Shown here piece by piece: positions 18,951 through 27,352 of a stretch of 64,000 nt of DNA. The notes beneath the pieces are model-generated. The model worked only from the letters and a program-made list of their open reading frames with translations, was not told the DNA's origin and ran no database searches. Within the stretch, counting starts at the first letter, position 1. Every line of letters starts with the position of its first letter. The stretch covers positions 1,798,001-1,862,000 of the forward strand of contig NZ_BQME02000002.1 in assembly GCF_022180385.2 (NCBI RefSeq), in the 5' to 3' direction. Origin of the DNA: Paenibacillus sp. L3-i20. Lineage in GTDB: Bacteria; Bacillota; Bacilli; Paenibacillales; Paenibacillaceae. Position numbers and translations under genes: made by a program.

Positions 18951-18996
18951 CAGCGGCAGTCTAAGACTTGATAAATAAAGTCTTAGACTGCCGCTG
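18951..18996. repeat. Perfect 19-bp inverted repeat (hairpin)
   Basis: CAGCGGCAGTCTAAGACTT is repeated inverted around an 8-nt loop GATAAATA. It lacks a good T-run, so it is less a standard terminator than a structural or recombination-associated repeat. It lies at the left edge of the recombinase-bearing cassette region. Confidence 0.8.
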
Positions 18997-19000
18997 TTGT

Positions 19001-19031
19001 CGTTTAACTAACGTTACCCGTTAGTTTAACG
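19001..19031. repeat. Cassette-boundary repeat S1, with 13-bp palindrome arms
   Basis: CGTTTAACTAACG and CGTTAGTTTAACG form perfect inverted arms around TTACC. The right part CCCGTTAGTTTAACG (19017-19031) is identical over 15 bp to 20315-20329. Confidence 0.75.
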
Positions 19032-19055
19032 CTAAAATATATTCATTGTAGTTTT

Positions 19056-19214
19056 TCACCCATAACCTATTGAAAATAGAATTGCAATTTGCCACAATGA
19101 AATGGCTAGTGGAATAATTGATAGTAGTTTAATCCACTTCTTTTTAGTTGCAAATCCAATCGAAAACATTACTATTCCTAAGATTAAGACTGCTATGATA
19201 GTTAAAAATGACAT
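19056..19214 (-). CDS. Small two-helix membrane protein (52 aa)
   Basis: The start is the ATG at 19214 behind a GGGGGGG tract; the frame extends 17 codons further upstream without a better site. The peptide is two TM helices joined by a basic turn (SIGFATKKKWIKLL). Function unknown. It lies between boundary repeats S1 and S2, like a single-gene cassette. Confidence 0.6.
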   Translation of the reverse strand: MSFLTIIAVLILGIVMFSIGFATKKKWIKLLSIIPLAISLWQIAILFSIGYG

Positions 19215-19330
19215 AGTTCTGCCCCCCCATCTCGAAAAAAGCTCGCCCAACATCTTACAAATCAATTGTAAATAAAACTTATGTATAAGACGAGTACCAA
19301 CTTTATTTAGTACCTGTTGTTGTATTCCAC

Positions 19331-19350
19331 TAACCTGCCCTTTAGTTTAA
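19331..19350. repeat. Cassette-boundary repeat S2 (divergent)
   Basis: TAACCTGCCCTTTAGTTTAA matches the longer consensus TAACCTGCCCGTTAGTTTAACG with one substitution and a changed end. A 7-bp hairpin (AGCGGAT/ATCCGCT, 19352-19375) follows immediately. Confidence 0.6.
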
Positions 19351-19388
19351 TAGCGGATCATTAACGCAATCCGCTGCTAATACACAAG

Positions 19389-20231
19389 CTAAAAGAATCT
19401 GCGGTAAAGTTCTCTCCGGCGTTCGCCGCGGAGCTGAGCATAGATTTGCGTGGTTGACGCTTTTTCATGACCTAACATACCTTGGATGAAATCCAGAGGT
19501 GCACCGTTATCTAGTAGCTGGCAAGCAAAAGTATGTCTAAATCGGTGCGGATATACATTCGCATCGATTTCTCCTCGATCTGCAAGCCGTTTTAAAGCCC
19601 ATCTAATCGTAGGAATGGCCATACGCTTAATGGGTTGGGTTTCCGTCACGAACAATGCTTTACAGGTATCTTCACGACTGGCGAGATACTTCTTTAGCCA
19701 TATCTTGCACTCAGTTGTGAAGTAAACTTCTCTCTGTTTTGAACCCTTGCCAATAACTATCGCAGAGCAATGTTCCCAATTCAGATCCTCAATGTTGATC
19801 TTCTCTACCTCCCCAACACGACAGCCAGTACAGTAAAGAAACTCGAGCAGAGATCTTTCCCTCAATGACTGACAAGAGTTCTTCAAGTGAATGACATCTT
19901 CTTCAATTAAAAACTTAGGAATGCGCTTATCCAATTTAGGTTCTCTTAATTTTAGTGAAGGATTTGAAGTCAGGTAAGCTTCTTCATAAGCGTAACGGAA
20001 AAGAGAACGAACAAACCGAATACGATGTCCCAGGCTGCTCGGCTTTAACCGATCTGCCTGTTTCGCCAAGTACTCTTTTAACATTGTTAACGTTATATCA
20101 GCTATATCATGGTCACCAAGTTCCGACATCAGCATTCTATGCTGAAGGATATACGCTTTTAATGTCTTCGGACTAAATCCTTGAATACGTTTGTCAGCCT
20201 CATATGACCGCCACAACTCACTTAGATTCAT
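19389..20231 (-). CDS. Tyrosine recombinase / phage-type integrase
   Basis: 280 aa from the ATG at 20231, seven bases after GGGAGG. An N-terminal SAM-like core-binding domain (LWRSYEADKRIQGFSPKTLKAYILQHR) is followed by the catalytic domain. The active-site residues are all present: Arg in CTGCRVGEVEK, Lys in GKGSKQREVYF, HxxR in YPHRFRHTF, His in MLGHEKASTTQ and the nucleophile Tyr in IYAQL. It is XerC/D-like in size and has no excisionase or phage genes around it. Identical 15-bp repeats flank the segment that carries it, and related repeats separate the neighbouring small ORFs, so it may move or shuffle these units. Confidence 0.93.
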   Translation of the reverse strand: MNLSELWRSYEADKRIQGFSPKTLKAYILQHRMLMSELGDHDIADITLTMLKEYLAKQADRLKPSSLGHRIRFVRSLFRYAYEEAYLTSNPSLKLREPKLDKRIPKFLIEEDVIHLKNSCQSLRERSLLEFLYCTGCRVGEVEKINIEDLNWEHCSAIVIGKGSKQREVYFTTECKIWLKKYLASREDTCKALFVTETQPIKRMAIPTIRWALKRLADRGEIDANVYPHRFRHTFACQLLDNGAPLDFIQGMLGHEKASTTQIYAQLRGERRRELYRRFF

Positions 20232-20314
20232 AACAAAACCTCCCATTTAGAAGCTATTAAATCTAGTTTGCTTCTTATGGAAGGTTTTAATCTGGCCTTT
20301 TTGATCTAGCATCT

Positions 20315-20329
20315 CCCGTTAGTTTAACG
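20315..20329. repeat. Cassette-boundary repeat S3
   Basis: CCCGTTAGTTTAACG, identical in sequence and orientation to 19017-19031. The two copies bracket the small membrane gene and the recombinase gene. Confidence 0.78.
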
Positions 20330-20546
20330 AAAGGCTATAGTATTGTGTTGTCAGCGGCAAGAGAGCGCCCCCATCAGTCGTTATCCAAAAATCCATCAGG
20401 GTTTACAAATTAACCGCACGATATTAAAAAAAAAAGCGATACGGGCAATCGCTTTCCTACACCTAAATTAGATATGTAAACTCCAATATTATGAGATACA
20501 ATAGCTATAGCAAAAGTACCAAAATCAATTGCAAAGTAGATTTAAA
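20330..20546. other. Non-coding leader between recombinase and Ntn hydrolase genes
   Basis: Holds repeat S3 at its left edge and a hairpin at 20433-20455. No further gene is seen. Confidence 0.5.
20433..20455 (-). terminator. Minus-strand terminator between cassettes
   Basis: The stem AAAGCGAT/ATCGCTTT with a 7-nt loop is followed on the minus strand by a run of ten T. It would stop leftward transcription before the recombinase gene. Confidence 0.75.
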
Positions 20547-21173
20547 ATGACTTTTATATCTACTGTAATTACGGACAGGTACCTTACTGTTATGGCTGAC
20601 CGGCGCGCTACTAGTATCCTGCCAGATGGAAACTATGGTGATCCTGTTGCTGAAGACGCACAGAAAATCATTCAGGTCTCTAAAAATTCGTTTTATGCGA
20701 TCGTAGGAGCCGTGGAAACGACACTATCATTCATGCAAGTTACTAAATTTGAAGACACCATCTTTACGCGCCTTGGCATCATAAAAGAAAAAAATATAAA
20801 TCCATGGCTTGATGAAAATAAAAACACTCTACTAAGTGTACCAAGCTCATTTCAGTTCATCTTTGGAGGGCTAACTTCGCTTGGGACATATAAGGTTTAC
20901 TCACTTGATAGCAAGACCGCTGAGTTAAGCTACATTGAACGTGAATCGGGGAAACTCAACTACAACGTTTTTTCAAGTGATTGTTTTCCCTACCAAGGTG
21001 AAATCGCGGCGATTTGGCTTGAAGAAATAACCACCATGCATCCTCACAATACTAGTCGCGATATGATTAGGATACAAAGTGAACTAAACGACAAAGTTGC
21101 TGATGTAGATAAATCAGTAAATAAAGCGAAAACCATATTTGTGATTGATTTTGAAGAACCGGCACATCCATAA
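20547..21173 (+). CDS. Proteasome-beta-like Ntn hydrolase
   Basis: 208 aa from the ATG at 20547; an in-frame TTG six codons earlier is possible. The N-terminus after Met (TFISTVITDRYLTVMADRRATS) follows the proteasome beta/HslV plan. Taking the Thr after Met as residue 1, Asp17 and Arg19 fall exactly at the catalytic positions, and a Lys-Ile pair (AEDAQKIIQV) occupies the Lys33 region after a six-residue insertion. Next come AIVGAV, like the AGLxAD strand, and FQFIFGGLTSLGTYKVYSLDS, like the GGYD-ly-D segment. I infer an Ntn-fold threonine hydrolase or a relative. No ClpY or proteasome ATPase is nearby. It lies between repeats S3 and S4. Confidence 0.65.
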   Translation: MTFISTVITDRYLTVMADRRATSILPDGNYGDPVAEDAQKIIQVSKNSFYAIVGAVETTLSFMQVTKFEDTIFTRLGIIKEKNINPWLDENKNTLLSVPSSFQFIFGGLTSLGTYKVYSLDSKTAELSYIERESGKLNYNVFSSDCFPYQGEIAAIWLEEITTMHPHNTSRDMIRIQSELNDKVADVDKSVNKAKTIFVIDFEEPAHP

Positions 21174-21206
21174 TGAAACCTCATATCAGGAAAGGGTGGA
21201 GATCAA

Positions 21207-21220
21207 ACTGCCCGTTAGTT
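21207..21220. repeat. Cassette-boundary repeat S4
   Basis: ACTGCCCGTTAGTT, sharing CTGCCCGTTAGTT with the consensus and diverging afterwards. It lies between the Ntn hydrolase gene and the PH-like gene. Confidence 0.6.
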
Positions 21221-21259
21221 GAGAAAAGCCAGTGCGGTAGACCTTTCGGTATTGAGCTA

Positions 21260-21634
21260 TCACGTCAATCTTTCGGAGATAGTTTTACTTATTTCTTCAG
21301 GGTTTTTAACATCAATGATTAACTTTGATATTTTAAATTTACCAACAAGAAAATTATTCATGTCAAAATGAAGGGTGTCAACCTCATTATTAAAAAAGTA
21401 GAGATGATAATCTCCATTGAATCTAAATAATCCATTTCTTGTTCCTCCAAAAGAAAAACCATAAAGCTTGAAAGCATTTGGTATGGGTCTACCTGTTGTT
21501 ATCCCCTTAATCGAAGAGTATGGTATTTGCAATCCGTTATCTAATTTTAAAAAGGGCGGATTTCCAAGATCGATATTTAAATGGGTTTCCATTAATTGAA
21601 TTGTACGTTCCATTCGTTTAGCCCACCATTTCAT
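21260..21634 (-). CDS. Bacterial PH-domain-like protein (possibly N-truncated)
   Basis: 124 aa. The pattern LKLDNGLQIPYSSIKGITTGRPIPN...LYGFSFGGTRNGLFRFNGDYHLYFFNN...LIIDVKNPEEISKTI resembles bacterial pleckstrin-homology domains with the final DPEEF-like motif. These usually follow TM helices; here none are present and there is no good ribosome site before the ATG, so the 5' end may be lost. Binding to membranes or a partner is inferred only from the fold resemblance. It lies between repeats S4 and S5. Confidence 0.55.
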   Translation of the reverse strand: MKWWAKRMERTIQLMETHLNIDLGNPPFLKLDNGLQIPYSSIKGITTGRPIPNAFKLYGFSFGGTRNGLFRFNGDYHLYFFNNEVDTLHFDMNNFLVGKFKISKLIIDVKNPEEISKTISERLT

Positions 21635-22245
21635 AACGCTTTAGTATTTTTAAAATATATTTTCATATTATACCATATATAATCTTATTTATAGAATTTA
21701 AGCTAATTTACCCAAGAACTGAACATGCAAGCGAATATTTCGCCGGTTGCATGATGGAATACTACATTATCCTGCCAGTTAACTTAATGAAGCTTCTGCT
21801 AGTCTAATACTTTATTTTCTTTGGACATCTGTAATAGATTGTGTAGTAATACCTATCCAAAACAAAACTTTATCATCAATAAAAATTTTCCCTCGCTATT
21901 AAACTTTATCATTCGACAAAATGAACCAAAATAGCTAATCTGATTTACAAAGTCATATCCCCAAAGTCCTAGTTAGTGTTTCAAAAGTTATTTATCGGAA
22001 AAAATAGTTGCATTTTCACCTCGCTTTATGTCAATATTGGTTTAGATTTATTGAGCTTTCTATCGGTAATACCTCATAAGATCCCTATTAAAATGACTGT
22101 TCCTCTTAGATATACAAAACATCAGGATTCGCAATATTAAACTCAACTTTCCAAATGAGATCACACACTTGATGCCACCAATTTATTAGATCTGCATAAA
22201 GAAACAATCTAATAAAAAAATTTAACGTGTGAAGGAGTAGCTGCG
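21635..22245. other. AT-rich non-coding stretch with divergent repeat S5
   Basis: About 600 bp without a supported gene. CCTGCCAGTTAACTTAA at 21771-21787 is a degenerate copy of the boundary repeat. The rest shows no gene, RNA or strong hairpin that I can support. Confidence 0.5.
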
Positions 22246-22968
22246 TTGATAGATATCCGTATTGATTTCGGCCACCGAATAAAGGAGCTACGTAATCGGG
22301 TAGGTATGTCCCAAGAGTTATTAGCACACCTCGCAGAATTGGATCGAAGCTATATAAGCTCCATTGAAAGTGGACAAAGGAATATTAGTATTGTAAATAT
22401 TGCAAAGATTGCTAAAGCACTAAAGATTACAATCCCTTATTTATTTTCAAATGAACGATTTTGTATTACTCCAGCCTATCAGCAGCAAGATTCCAGAATT
22501 CCATTTGTCGATAGATTTATGTATTATCTCGATTACGAAAAAAATGTACTCGCTTTTCAAGTCACAGGTTTATTTTCTAGTTATAAGGACTTCGATTACT
22601 TAGCCTCAACGATACTTGGCATTTGCCTTCGTTACGGAAAGCGGAATTTAAATATAATGGCTGATTATAGATATATGTTAAGTGCAGATGGTCAACCTGC
22701 TGCATATTCACCTGAAGTTATGGAACGTGGTGTGGTCTTTCAGCAAAAGTTATTAAAATATTGTAACAAAGCTGTCGTACTCTGTAACAGTGAGTACATG
22801 GTGCAGCAGTTGAACTATATTTCAAAGGAAAGTGGAATGTCACCGCTCCACTTATACGGAGTGGATGAGGAGATTGTTGCGAAGGCATTTAACTATCTCG
22901 GCATCTATGAAAATAATATTGTTCAAGTAAATAACTATTTACCTTGCATGCGGAATGTATCTATGTGA
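22246..22968 (+). CDS. XRE-type regulator with C-terminal SpoIIAA/STAS-like domain
   Basis: 240 aa, TTG start eight bases after AAGGAG. Residues 8-65 form a clear helix-turn-helix (RIKELRNRVGMSQELLAHLAELDRSYISSIESGQRNISIVNIAKIAKAL). The remaining 150 residues begin VLAFQVTGLFSSYKDFDYL and contain LNIMADYRYML and AVVLCNSEYMVQQL, a strand-helix pattern like SpoIIAA-type STAS proteins. That assignment is tentative. It ends head-to-head at a shared terminator with the GTPase-associated operon, so it is not cotranscribed with it; regulation of that operon is possible but unsupported. Confidence 0.8.
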   Translation: MIDIRIDFGHRIKELRNRVGMSQELLAHLAELDRSYISSIESGQRNISIVNIAKIAKALKITIPYLFSNERFCITPAYQQQDSRIPFVDRFMYYLDYEKNVLAFQVTGLFSSYKDFDYLASTILGICLRYGKRNLNIMADYRYMLSADGQPAAYSPEVMERGVVFQQKLLKYCNKAVVLCNSEYMVQQLNYISKESGMSPLHLYGVDEEIVAKAFNYLGIYENNIVQVNNYLPCMRNVSM

Positions 22969-23012
22969 ATGATACAACTATAAACATATAGTACTACTTT
23001 GTAATTATAAAA

Positions 23013-23049
23013 AGAGTGCCGAGAAGCAACTAAGCTTTCTCGACACTCT
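23013..23049. terminator. Shared bidirectional terminator
   Basis: The stem AGAGTGCCGAGAA pairs with TTCTCGACACTCT (one mismatch) between two convergent genes. Confidence 0.75.
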
Positions 23050-23076
23050 AACTACTTCAATATTCAGTATTGTTAA

Positions 23077-25962
23077 TTAAGGTCTACTTTGTACTTTAAA
23101 AGGTTCTGTCGCATCCCCTACCCAGACAAGGCTCCCTATAGGAATATCCATTTCTTTTCCTAGCTTTATAGCAACACGACTTTTGTATTGCTCGTTTTGA
23201 TTATCACTGGGTACTTCATCTGTTGTACTAGTAGATGGGACTTGTGAAGTTGTAACTTCCGAATTAATTGGTTTATCTGTTGATTGCGTATCGATCGACG
23301 CATTTGTTCCTTCAGCTTTACAAACTCCTAAAACGGTTAACTCTCTAAATATAACTTTTTCTGCTTCCGAATTTGGAAACTGAATCGACAACTCTTCTGG
23401 TTTAAAATTTTTGCAGATCAATTCACTTTTAAACTGAAACACAAGAGAAGCATGCGCTTTTTCTCCCACTGCAGGTTGCAATTGCTCTACAAATACAATT
23501 GTATTTGACCCGTCAGCAATGTTAGTTTCGGAAGAAGGCGTAGGTGAGGTTGTCGTTACTGGAACATTCACAATCTCTTTATTTGTATTACCATTACCCG
23601 AGAACGACATCACAATACCAGAAATAATCATGATCGTTCCTAGAGCGAAAGTAAATAAAATTAACGTTTTTGAACGATTTTTGCGAAACATCCGTACAAG
23701 CGGCGAAGAAAGTTCTAGTTGTGCTTCTTTGAAAATAGCTTTAAGTCGATCTCCACTCTGATCAAAGTATTCCTTCCAATTGCTTCTTTTTTTCAGCGCT
23801 GTAGGATCATGCTCTACGAAATATTTAATAATTGCTAATTTATATGCAGGAACAAACCCTCTCGACCTCATGAAATGGGTATGTGACTCTGTCCATATGA
23901 AGAAACGATAAACCGTCTCCTTTTCAAAGCTTTTCCCATGGATAAAGTCTATTAAACTATTATAATCTATCACTTCAAGTTCTGGAGCACGAAGAAAGGC
24001 CAGCACAAGCTGTGGAAAGTCGTCTGCATTCAGTCCTGCAGATAAAATGTGACGACCAACGCCCTGCACACGATTAACTTCCTGTGATGTTAATTCATCA
24101 AACAATTCCTCATTAGGCGCCTTTTGTGAAAACCAATTATATAAAGCGCCAAGCATACGGGCTACTGCACTCTGATTAGAATCTTTAAGTTCTTTATTCC
24201 AACGCTTTAATCGCTCGTTATCACTCATAAACGTTGCTTGCCGTAGCGCATCCCTAGTTAACTTCTCCGGCTCAAGTCCCGTTAACATGGACGAATAGAC
24301 GGCGATCTCAAGCTCTTTCACCAAGTCTATAACCTGGTTATCCCCTCGTTCATTACTTTGCTTTGAGCTTGTGTCAAGCGCCTTCAATTGCTCCAATAGT
24401 TGGTTGGATGCTCCAAGTGAGTAACGTTCTTTTGCTAACTTCAAAACTATATTGTCACGTGCAATCGTATAAAACATCTCATACTCATATAGCTTGGGAA
24501 ACGCTTTACCCCATTCCACAATCGATGAAACCATTCCTTTAAAAGAGGTTGCCTTTAGCTTTCCTGTTAAATAAGGGAAGAATAAACGATCTGCAAATCT
24601 ACCTTCATTCACAATTTTACTAAAAAAGGCTTTGCCTAACGTCGTATGACCTTCAATTATTTCAAAGAAAGAGGAGGCAGAATTTTCATCCCCACCTTTA
24701 ATGGCATTGGAGATCGCATATATAAGAAATGCAACAAGCTTGTTTTCAATCAATTTGCCTGCGATTCCATAATAGTCTCTTAATATAAGGACAGAATCCT
24801 GCGATGGGATAGCACTATTCAATAGCTTATCATATTCAAGATCAAAGAAAGACAGGAACAAATCATTCAACTGTACCTTAGTATCAAGTGCACCTGGTGT
24901 GCTCAAATAGTGGAGTGCACTACTAAGTATTGCTATTTGATTGTTAGCAGTTCCTAATTCGTCGCCTTCTATGCAACGATACAAGACACATAATTCATGA
25001 TAGCTAGCTGGAGATTGAGCTTGTTCAGCGCCCATATCTTCAAGCATTAAAACTGCCATTTTACAACATTTCTCTATCTCAACTTTGTTATTTAAATTTG
25101 CCCACATATAATTGAGGTAAGGAAAATCCAGTCCATCCAAATCAACATTCAAAATACGATCATTTGCTAAGTCAAAAATAAACTCCTTCTCTATTTCACG
25201 CTCAACAGAGCGCAGGCTGCTCGACTCCACAAAAGTAACATGTATCCCTTTCCGACTAATCGGTTCTTTTGAATAAGTCATAAATCCTAATAGCTTACGA
25301 TGAGCATGCGGTAAGCAGCTGTATAAGACAGCGAGCAGTTCCTTTGCGCTATTCGAAAGTTCACCAATAGGAACTGGTAATGAAATATATACTTTTTTCT
25401 TGCCGCCAAGGGATGCCATTACCGCATGTAATAATGCTTTAAACTCCCTTTCACCTATTCCTAACTTCGTTAGCAGTTCACTAGACGATACTTCACCTTT
25501 ACTACTTGAAGCTTGAGGAAGACGAGGAAGCTGTTCTATTTCAGTTCCTAACTCTATCGAATAGCTCTCTACAAATGCCGCTGACAGCAAACTCATATAA
25601 TCTAGATCAGCCTTATCATCGTAATTCGCAGGAATAATATAGTGATGAGTAAAAAATGTGCTGCGCAGTCCTGTGAAATCAGCCTCCTGATAAACACTTC
25701 GACCCAGTACAATTTCTCCGTTATCCAGTTGAATAAGATGCAACGCCTCAGGATAAGCATTATTATCCCTTTCACCGCGAGCTGTCAGCTCAGCAGGCGC
25801 ATCATAAACACATAGAGGATGAAGCACCTTCTTCACAAACGAAGAGTCTAACCCACTTGATTTCGCAATCGTGTCATACCCTTCAGTAGAGCGGAATATG
25901 CCGCGCCTCTCACGAGTGTACATCTGTTGCTGAATAGCAGTGCGGGGCGTATAGTCTGTCAC
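23077..25962 (-). CDS. GAP1-type GTPase-associated protein with C-terminal membrane anchor
   Basis: 961 aa; last gene of the seven-gene operon. The N-terminus QQQMYTRERRGIFRSTEGYDTIAKSSGLD matches, as I recall it, the GAP1-N2 domain of GTPase-associated proteins, followed by a long helical middle domain (LLAVLYSCLPHAHRKLLGFMTYS). A single TM helix (about residues 766-788) precedes a Ser/Thr/Pro-rich linker and a small beta-rich tail with paired cysteines. The start is a GTG that shares one base with the GTPase stop codon (TAGTG), indicating tight coupling. It is expected to partner the adjacent GTPase; the biological output is unknown. Confidence 0.82.
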   Translation of the reverse strand: MTDYTPRTAIQQQMYTRERRGIFRSTEGYDTIAKSSGLDSSFVKKVLHPLCVYDAPAELTARGERDNNAYPEALHLIQLDNGEIVLGRSVYQEADFTGLRSTFFTHHYIIPANYDDKADLDYMSLLSAAFVESYSIELGTEIEQLPRLPQASSSKGEVSSSELLTKLGIGEREFKALLHAVMASLGGKKKVYISLPVPIGELSNSAKELLAVLYSCLPHAHRKLLGFMTYSKEPISRKGIHVTFVESSSLRSVEREIEKEFIFDLANDRILNVDLDGLDFPYLNYMWANLNNKVEIEKCCKMAVLMLEDMGAEQAQSPASYHELCVLYRCIEGDELGTANNQIAILSSALHYLSTPGALDTKVQLNDLFLSFFDLEYDKLLNSAIPSQDSVLILRDYYGIAGKLIENKLVAFLIYAISNAIKGGDENSASSFFEIIEGHTTLGKAFFSKIVNEGRFADRLFFPYLTGKLKATSFKGMVSSIVEWGKAFPKLYEYEMFYTIARDNIVLKLAKERYSLGASNQLLEQLKALDTSSKQSNERGDNQVIDLVKELEIAVYSSMLTGLEPEKLTRDALRQATFMSDNERLKRWNKELKDSNQSAVARMLGALYNWFSQKAPNEELFDELTSQEVNRVQGVGRHILSAGLNADDFPQLVLAFLRAPELEVIDYNSLIDFIHGKSFEKETVYRFFIWTESHTHFMRSRGFVPAYKLAIIKYFVEHDPTALKKRSNWKEYFDQSGDRLKAIFKEAQLELSSPLVRMFRKNRSKTLILFTFALGTIMIISGIVMSFSGNGNTNKEIVNVPVTTTSPTPSSETNIADGSNTIVFVEQLQPAVGEKAHASLVFQFKSELICKNFKPEELSIQFPNSEAEKVIFRELTVLGVCKAEGTNASIDTQSTDKPINSEVTTSQVPSTSTTDEVPSDNQNEQYKSRVAIKLGKEMDIPIGSLVWVGDATEPFKVQSRP

Positions 25963-27221
25963 TATTCTCTTCTCCCCTCAATATAGTTCAGCTTGTACAG
26001 CAGCCAAATAAAAGGCTCATCCACTCGAATAGGGCTCACGACTGTCTGCAGCTTCTGATCCACAGGATTACTACCTAATGCAGATACGGCGTAATAGGCT
26101 GTGTCTGTAAAATAAACATCCATCGTCCCCTTAAAGGGGCGGTCTACCTTTTCGATAAAGCGTCGAATTTCACCGTCAATATTTTCAAATTCAGTAAGGT
26201 TAAAATAATTACGATGAACCATATTGTTAAAAATGTTGCTGTTGCTCTTAATGTATTCACCATCTTCATCTTTGAGCGAATGCAGCATATCACTTTTTGT
26301 CAGTACAACAGCCGTTGGAATATCTGTTTTCCCTTTGTCTTGGTGAGCAATAAAGTCGCCAAACATCGTCAATACCACATCGCGTGGCTCATCATACTGC
26401 GACACCCATTCTCCACGTGTATCACCATGCTTAATTCTAATTTTGTCACGAATGGAACGAATTTGCAGCGGATCTACCATAAACAAAATACCAGCTGAAT
26501 TTTTAATATGTTGACCGTGCAGACCAAGATAATCTTGCTCTACCATACCTTCACCCGCTACATCAAAAAATACGAGTGTCAAAGGCGGCGTCTCTTCGTC
26601 CTTAAATACAAATTGGAATATAAACGGTTCTTGCATCTTCTCCTTCTGGGTAGAAGCAAGCAAATCACCGCGCTCAAACAAAGGTTCTTCATAGTTCGTA
26701 CGGAACTTCCGGCTAATCTCAGCATTTAATGGCATACATGCAGCGTTAAAGTGATCTGCCGTTGTATGTTGGAGCGTATGAATGAGTGCAGTCATGTACA
26801 CAGATTTACCGACCTGTGAAGCACCAATAATAGAAATAATGTTGCTTGGCACTTTTCCTGCTGTTATAGGAATTTCATTATGACATTTCGGACATAACCT
26901 TCTGCGAGTAAGCTCCCCATATCGATCACGAAGCCCAGTGAGAACATGACCAGAATAAATATGTTCCTCTGTCGGTACATCTTGCGGGCTAATTACAGCT
27001 TCAATATCGTGTAAGGAATCAAGCCCGAAGCGCTCTCTGTATTTGTTCAGCTCTTCATCTTCGCCTAATGCAAAGTCTTCATCGTCTTCACGAGAATGTG
27101 AAGCACGGAATACAACTTCATCTGGTGCAAATTTACTGAAGCAATATGGACAAACAATATCATAAAATAATGGCTTTGGCTTACTCTCCGGCTTTTTCCT
27201 AAATAGATCCATAAGACCCAT
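25962..27221 (-). CDS. Zinc-ribbon TRAFAC-type GTPase (double-GTPase-like)
   Basis: 419 aa. A split zinc ribbon uses Cys24/Cys27 and Cys110/Cys113 (CPYC, CPKC). Walker A is GASQVGKS at 133-140. Switch II is FFDVAGEGMVEQD, and the guanine-specificity motif is TKSD in VVLTKSDML, so it should bind GTP. This layout fits the DO-GTPase2 class of conflict-type GTPases that co-occur with GAP1 proteins. No TM segment. The gene is separated from the upstream gene by an unusual 130-nt hairpin-repeat spacer and overlaps the downstream GAP1 gene by one base. Confidence 0.9.
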   Translation of the reverse strand: MGLMDLFRKKPESKPKPLFYDIVCPYCFSKFAPDEVVFRASHSREDDEDFALGEDEELNKYRERFGLDSLHDIEAVISPQDVPTEEHIYSGHVLTGLRDRYGELTRRRLCPKCHNEIPITAGKVPSNIISIIGASQVGKSVYMTALIHTLQHTTADHFNAACMPLNAEISRKFRTNYEEPLFERGDLLASTQKEKMQEPFIFQFVFKDEETPPLTLVFFDVAGEGMVEQDYLGLHGQHIKNSAGILFMVDPLQIRSIRDKIRIKHGDTRGEWVSQYDEPRDVVLTMFGDFIAHQDKGKTDIPTAVVLTKSDMLHSLKDEDGEYIKSNSNIFNNMVHRNYFNLTEFENIDGEIRRFIEKVDRPFKGTMDVYFTDTAYYAVSALGSNPVDQKLQTVVSPIRVDEPFIWLLYKLNYIEGRRE

Positions 27222-27242
27222 ATCCCATCACTCCTTCTCCAA

Positions 27243-27347
27243 GGTTTGCGAAGCAAACCTACTTCGTAAGCATTATCTTTGGTTTGCGAAGCAAACCTAC
27301 TTTGTAAGCAGCATCCAAGGTCAGTGCAACTAACCTGCCCTGCTTGC
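27243..27347. repeat. Tandem hairpin repeats in the operon spacer
   Basis: Two near-identical 30-bp units, at 27243-27272 and 27281-27310, differ by one base. Each starts with the hairpin GGTTTGC-GAA-GCAAACC. A third, decayed unit (AGGTCAGTGCAACTAACCT...) follows. They fill the only long gap inside the operon and may set mRNA stability or partial termination ahead of the GTPase gene. Confidence 0.8.
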
Positions 27348-27352
27348 ACGGT

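Noticed and set aside
18951-18996. Strong terminator
   Set aside because: The stem is perfect, but no good T-run follows on either strand and no gene ends next to it.
19001-21787. Classical integron with attC sites
   Set aside because: Repeats are short, lack the long imperfect inverted structure of attC, and ORFs are in mixed orientation; reported only as a cassette-like arrangement.
27243-27347. CRISPR-like repeats
   Set aside because: Only two or three units with an 8-bp gap; no spacers of constant length and no cas genes.
27065-27349. Minus-strand frame through the hairpin repeats
   Set aside because: It overlaps the GTPase N-terminus in another frame and merely reads through the repeat units.
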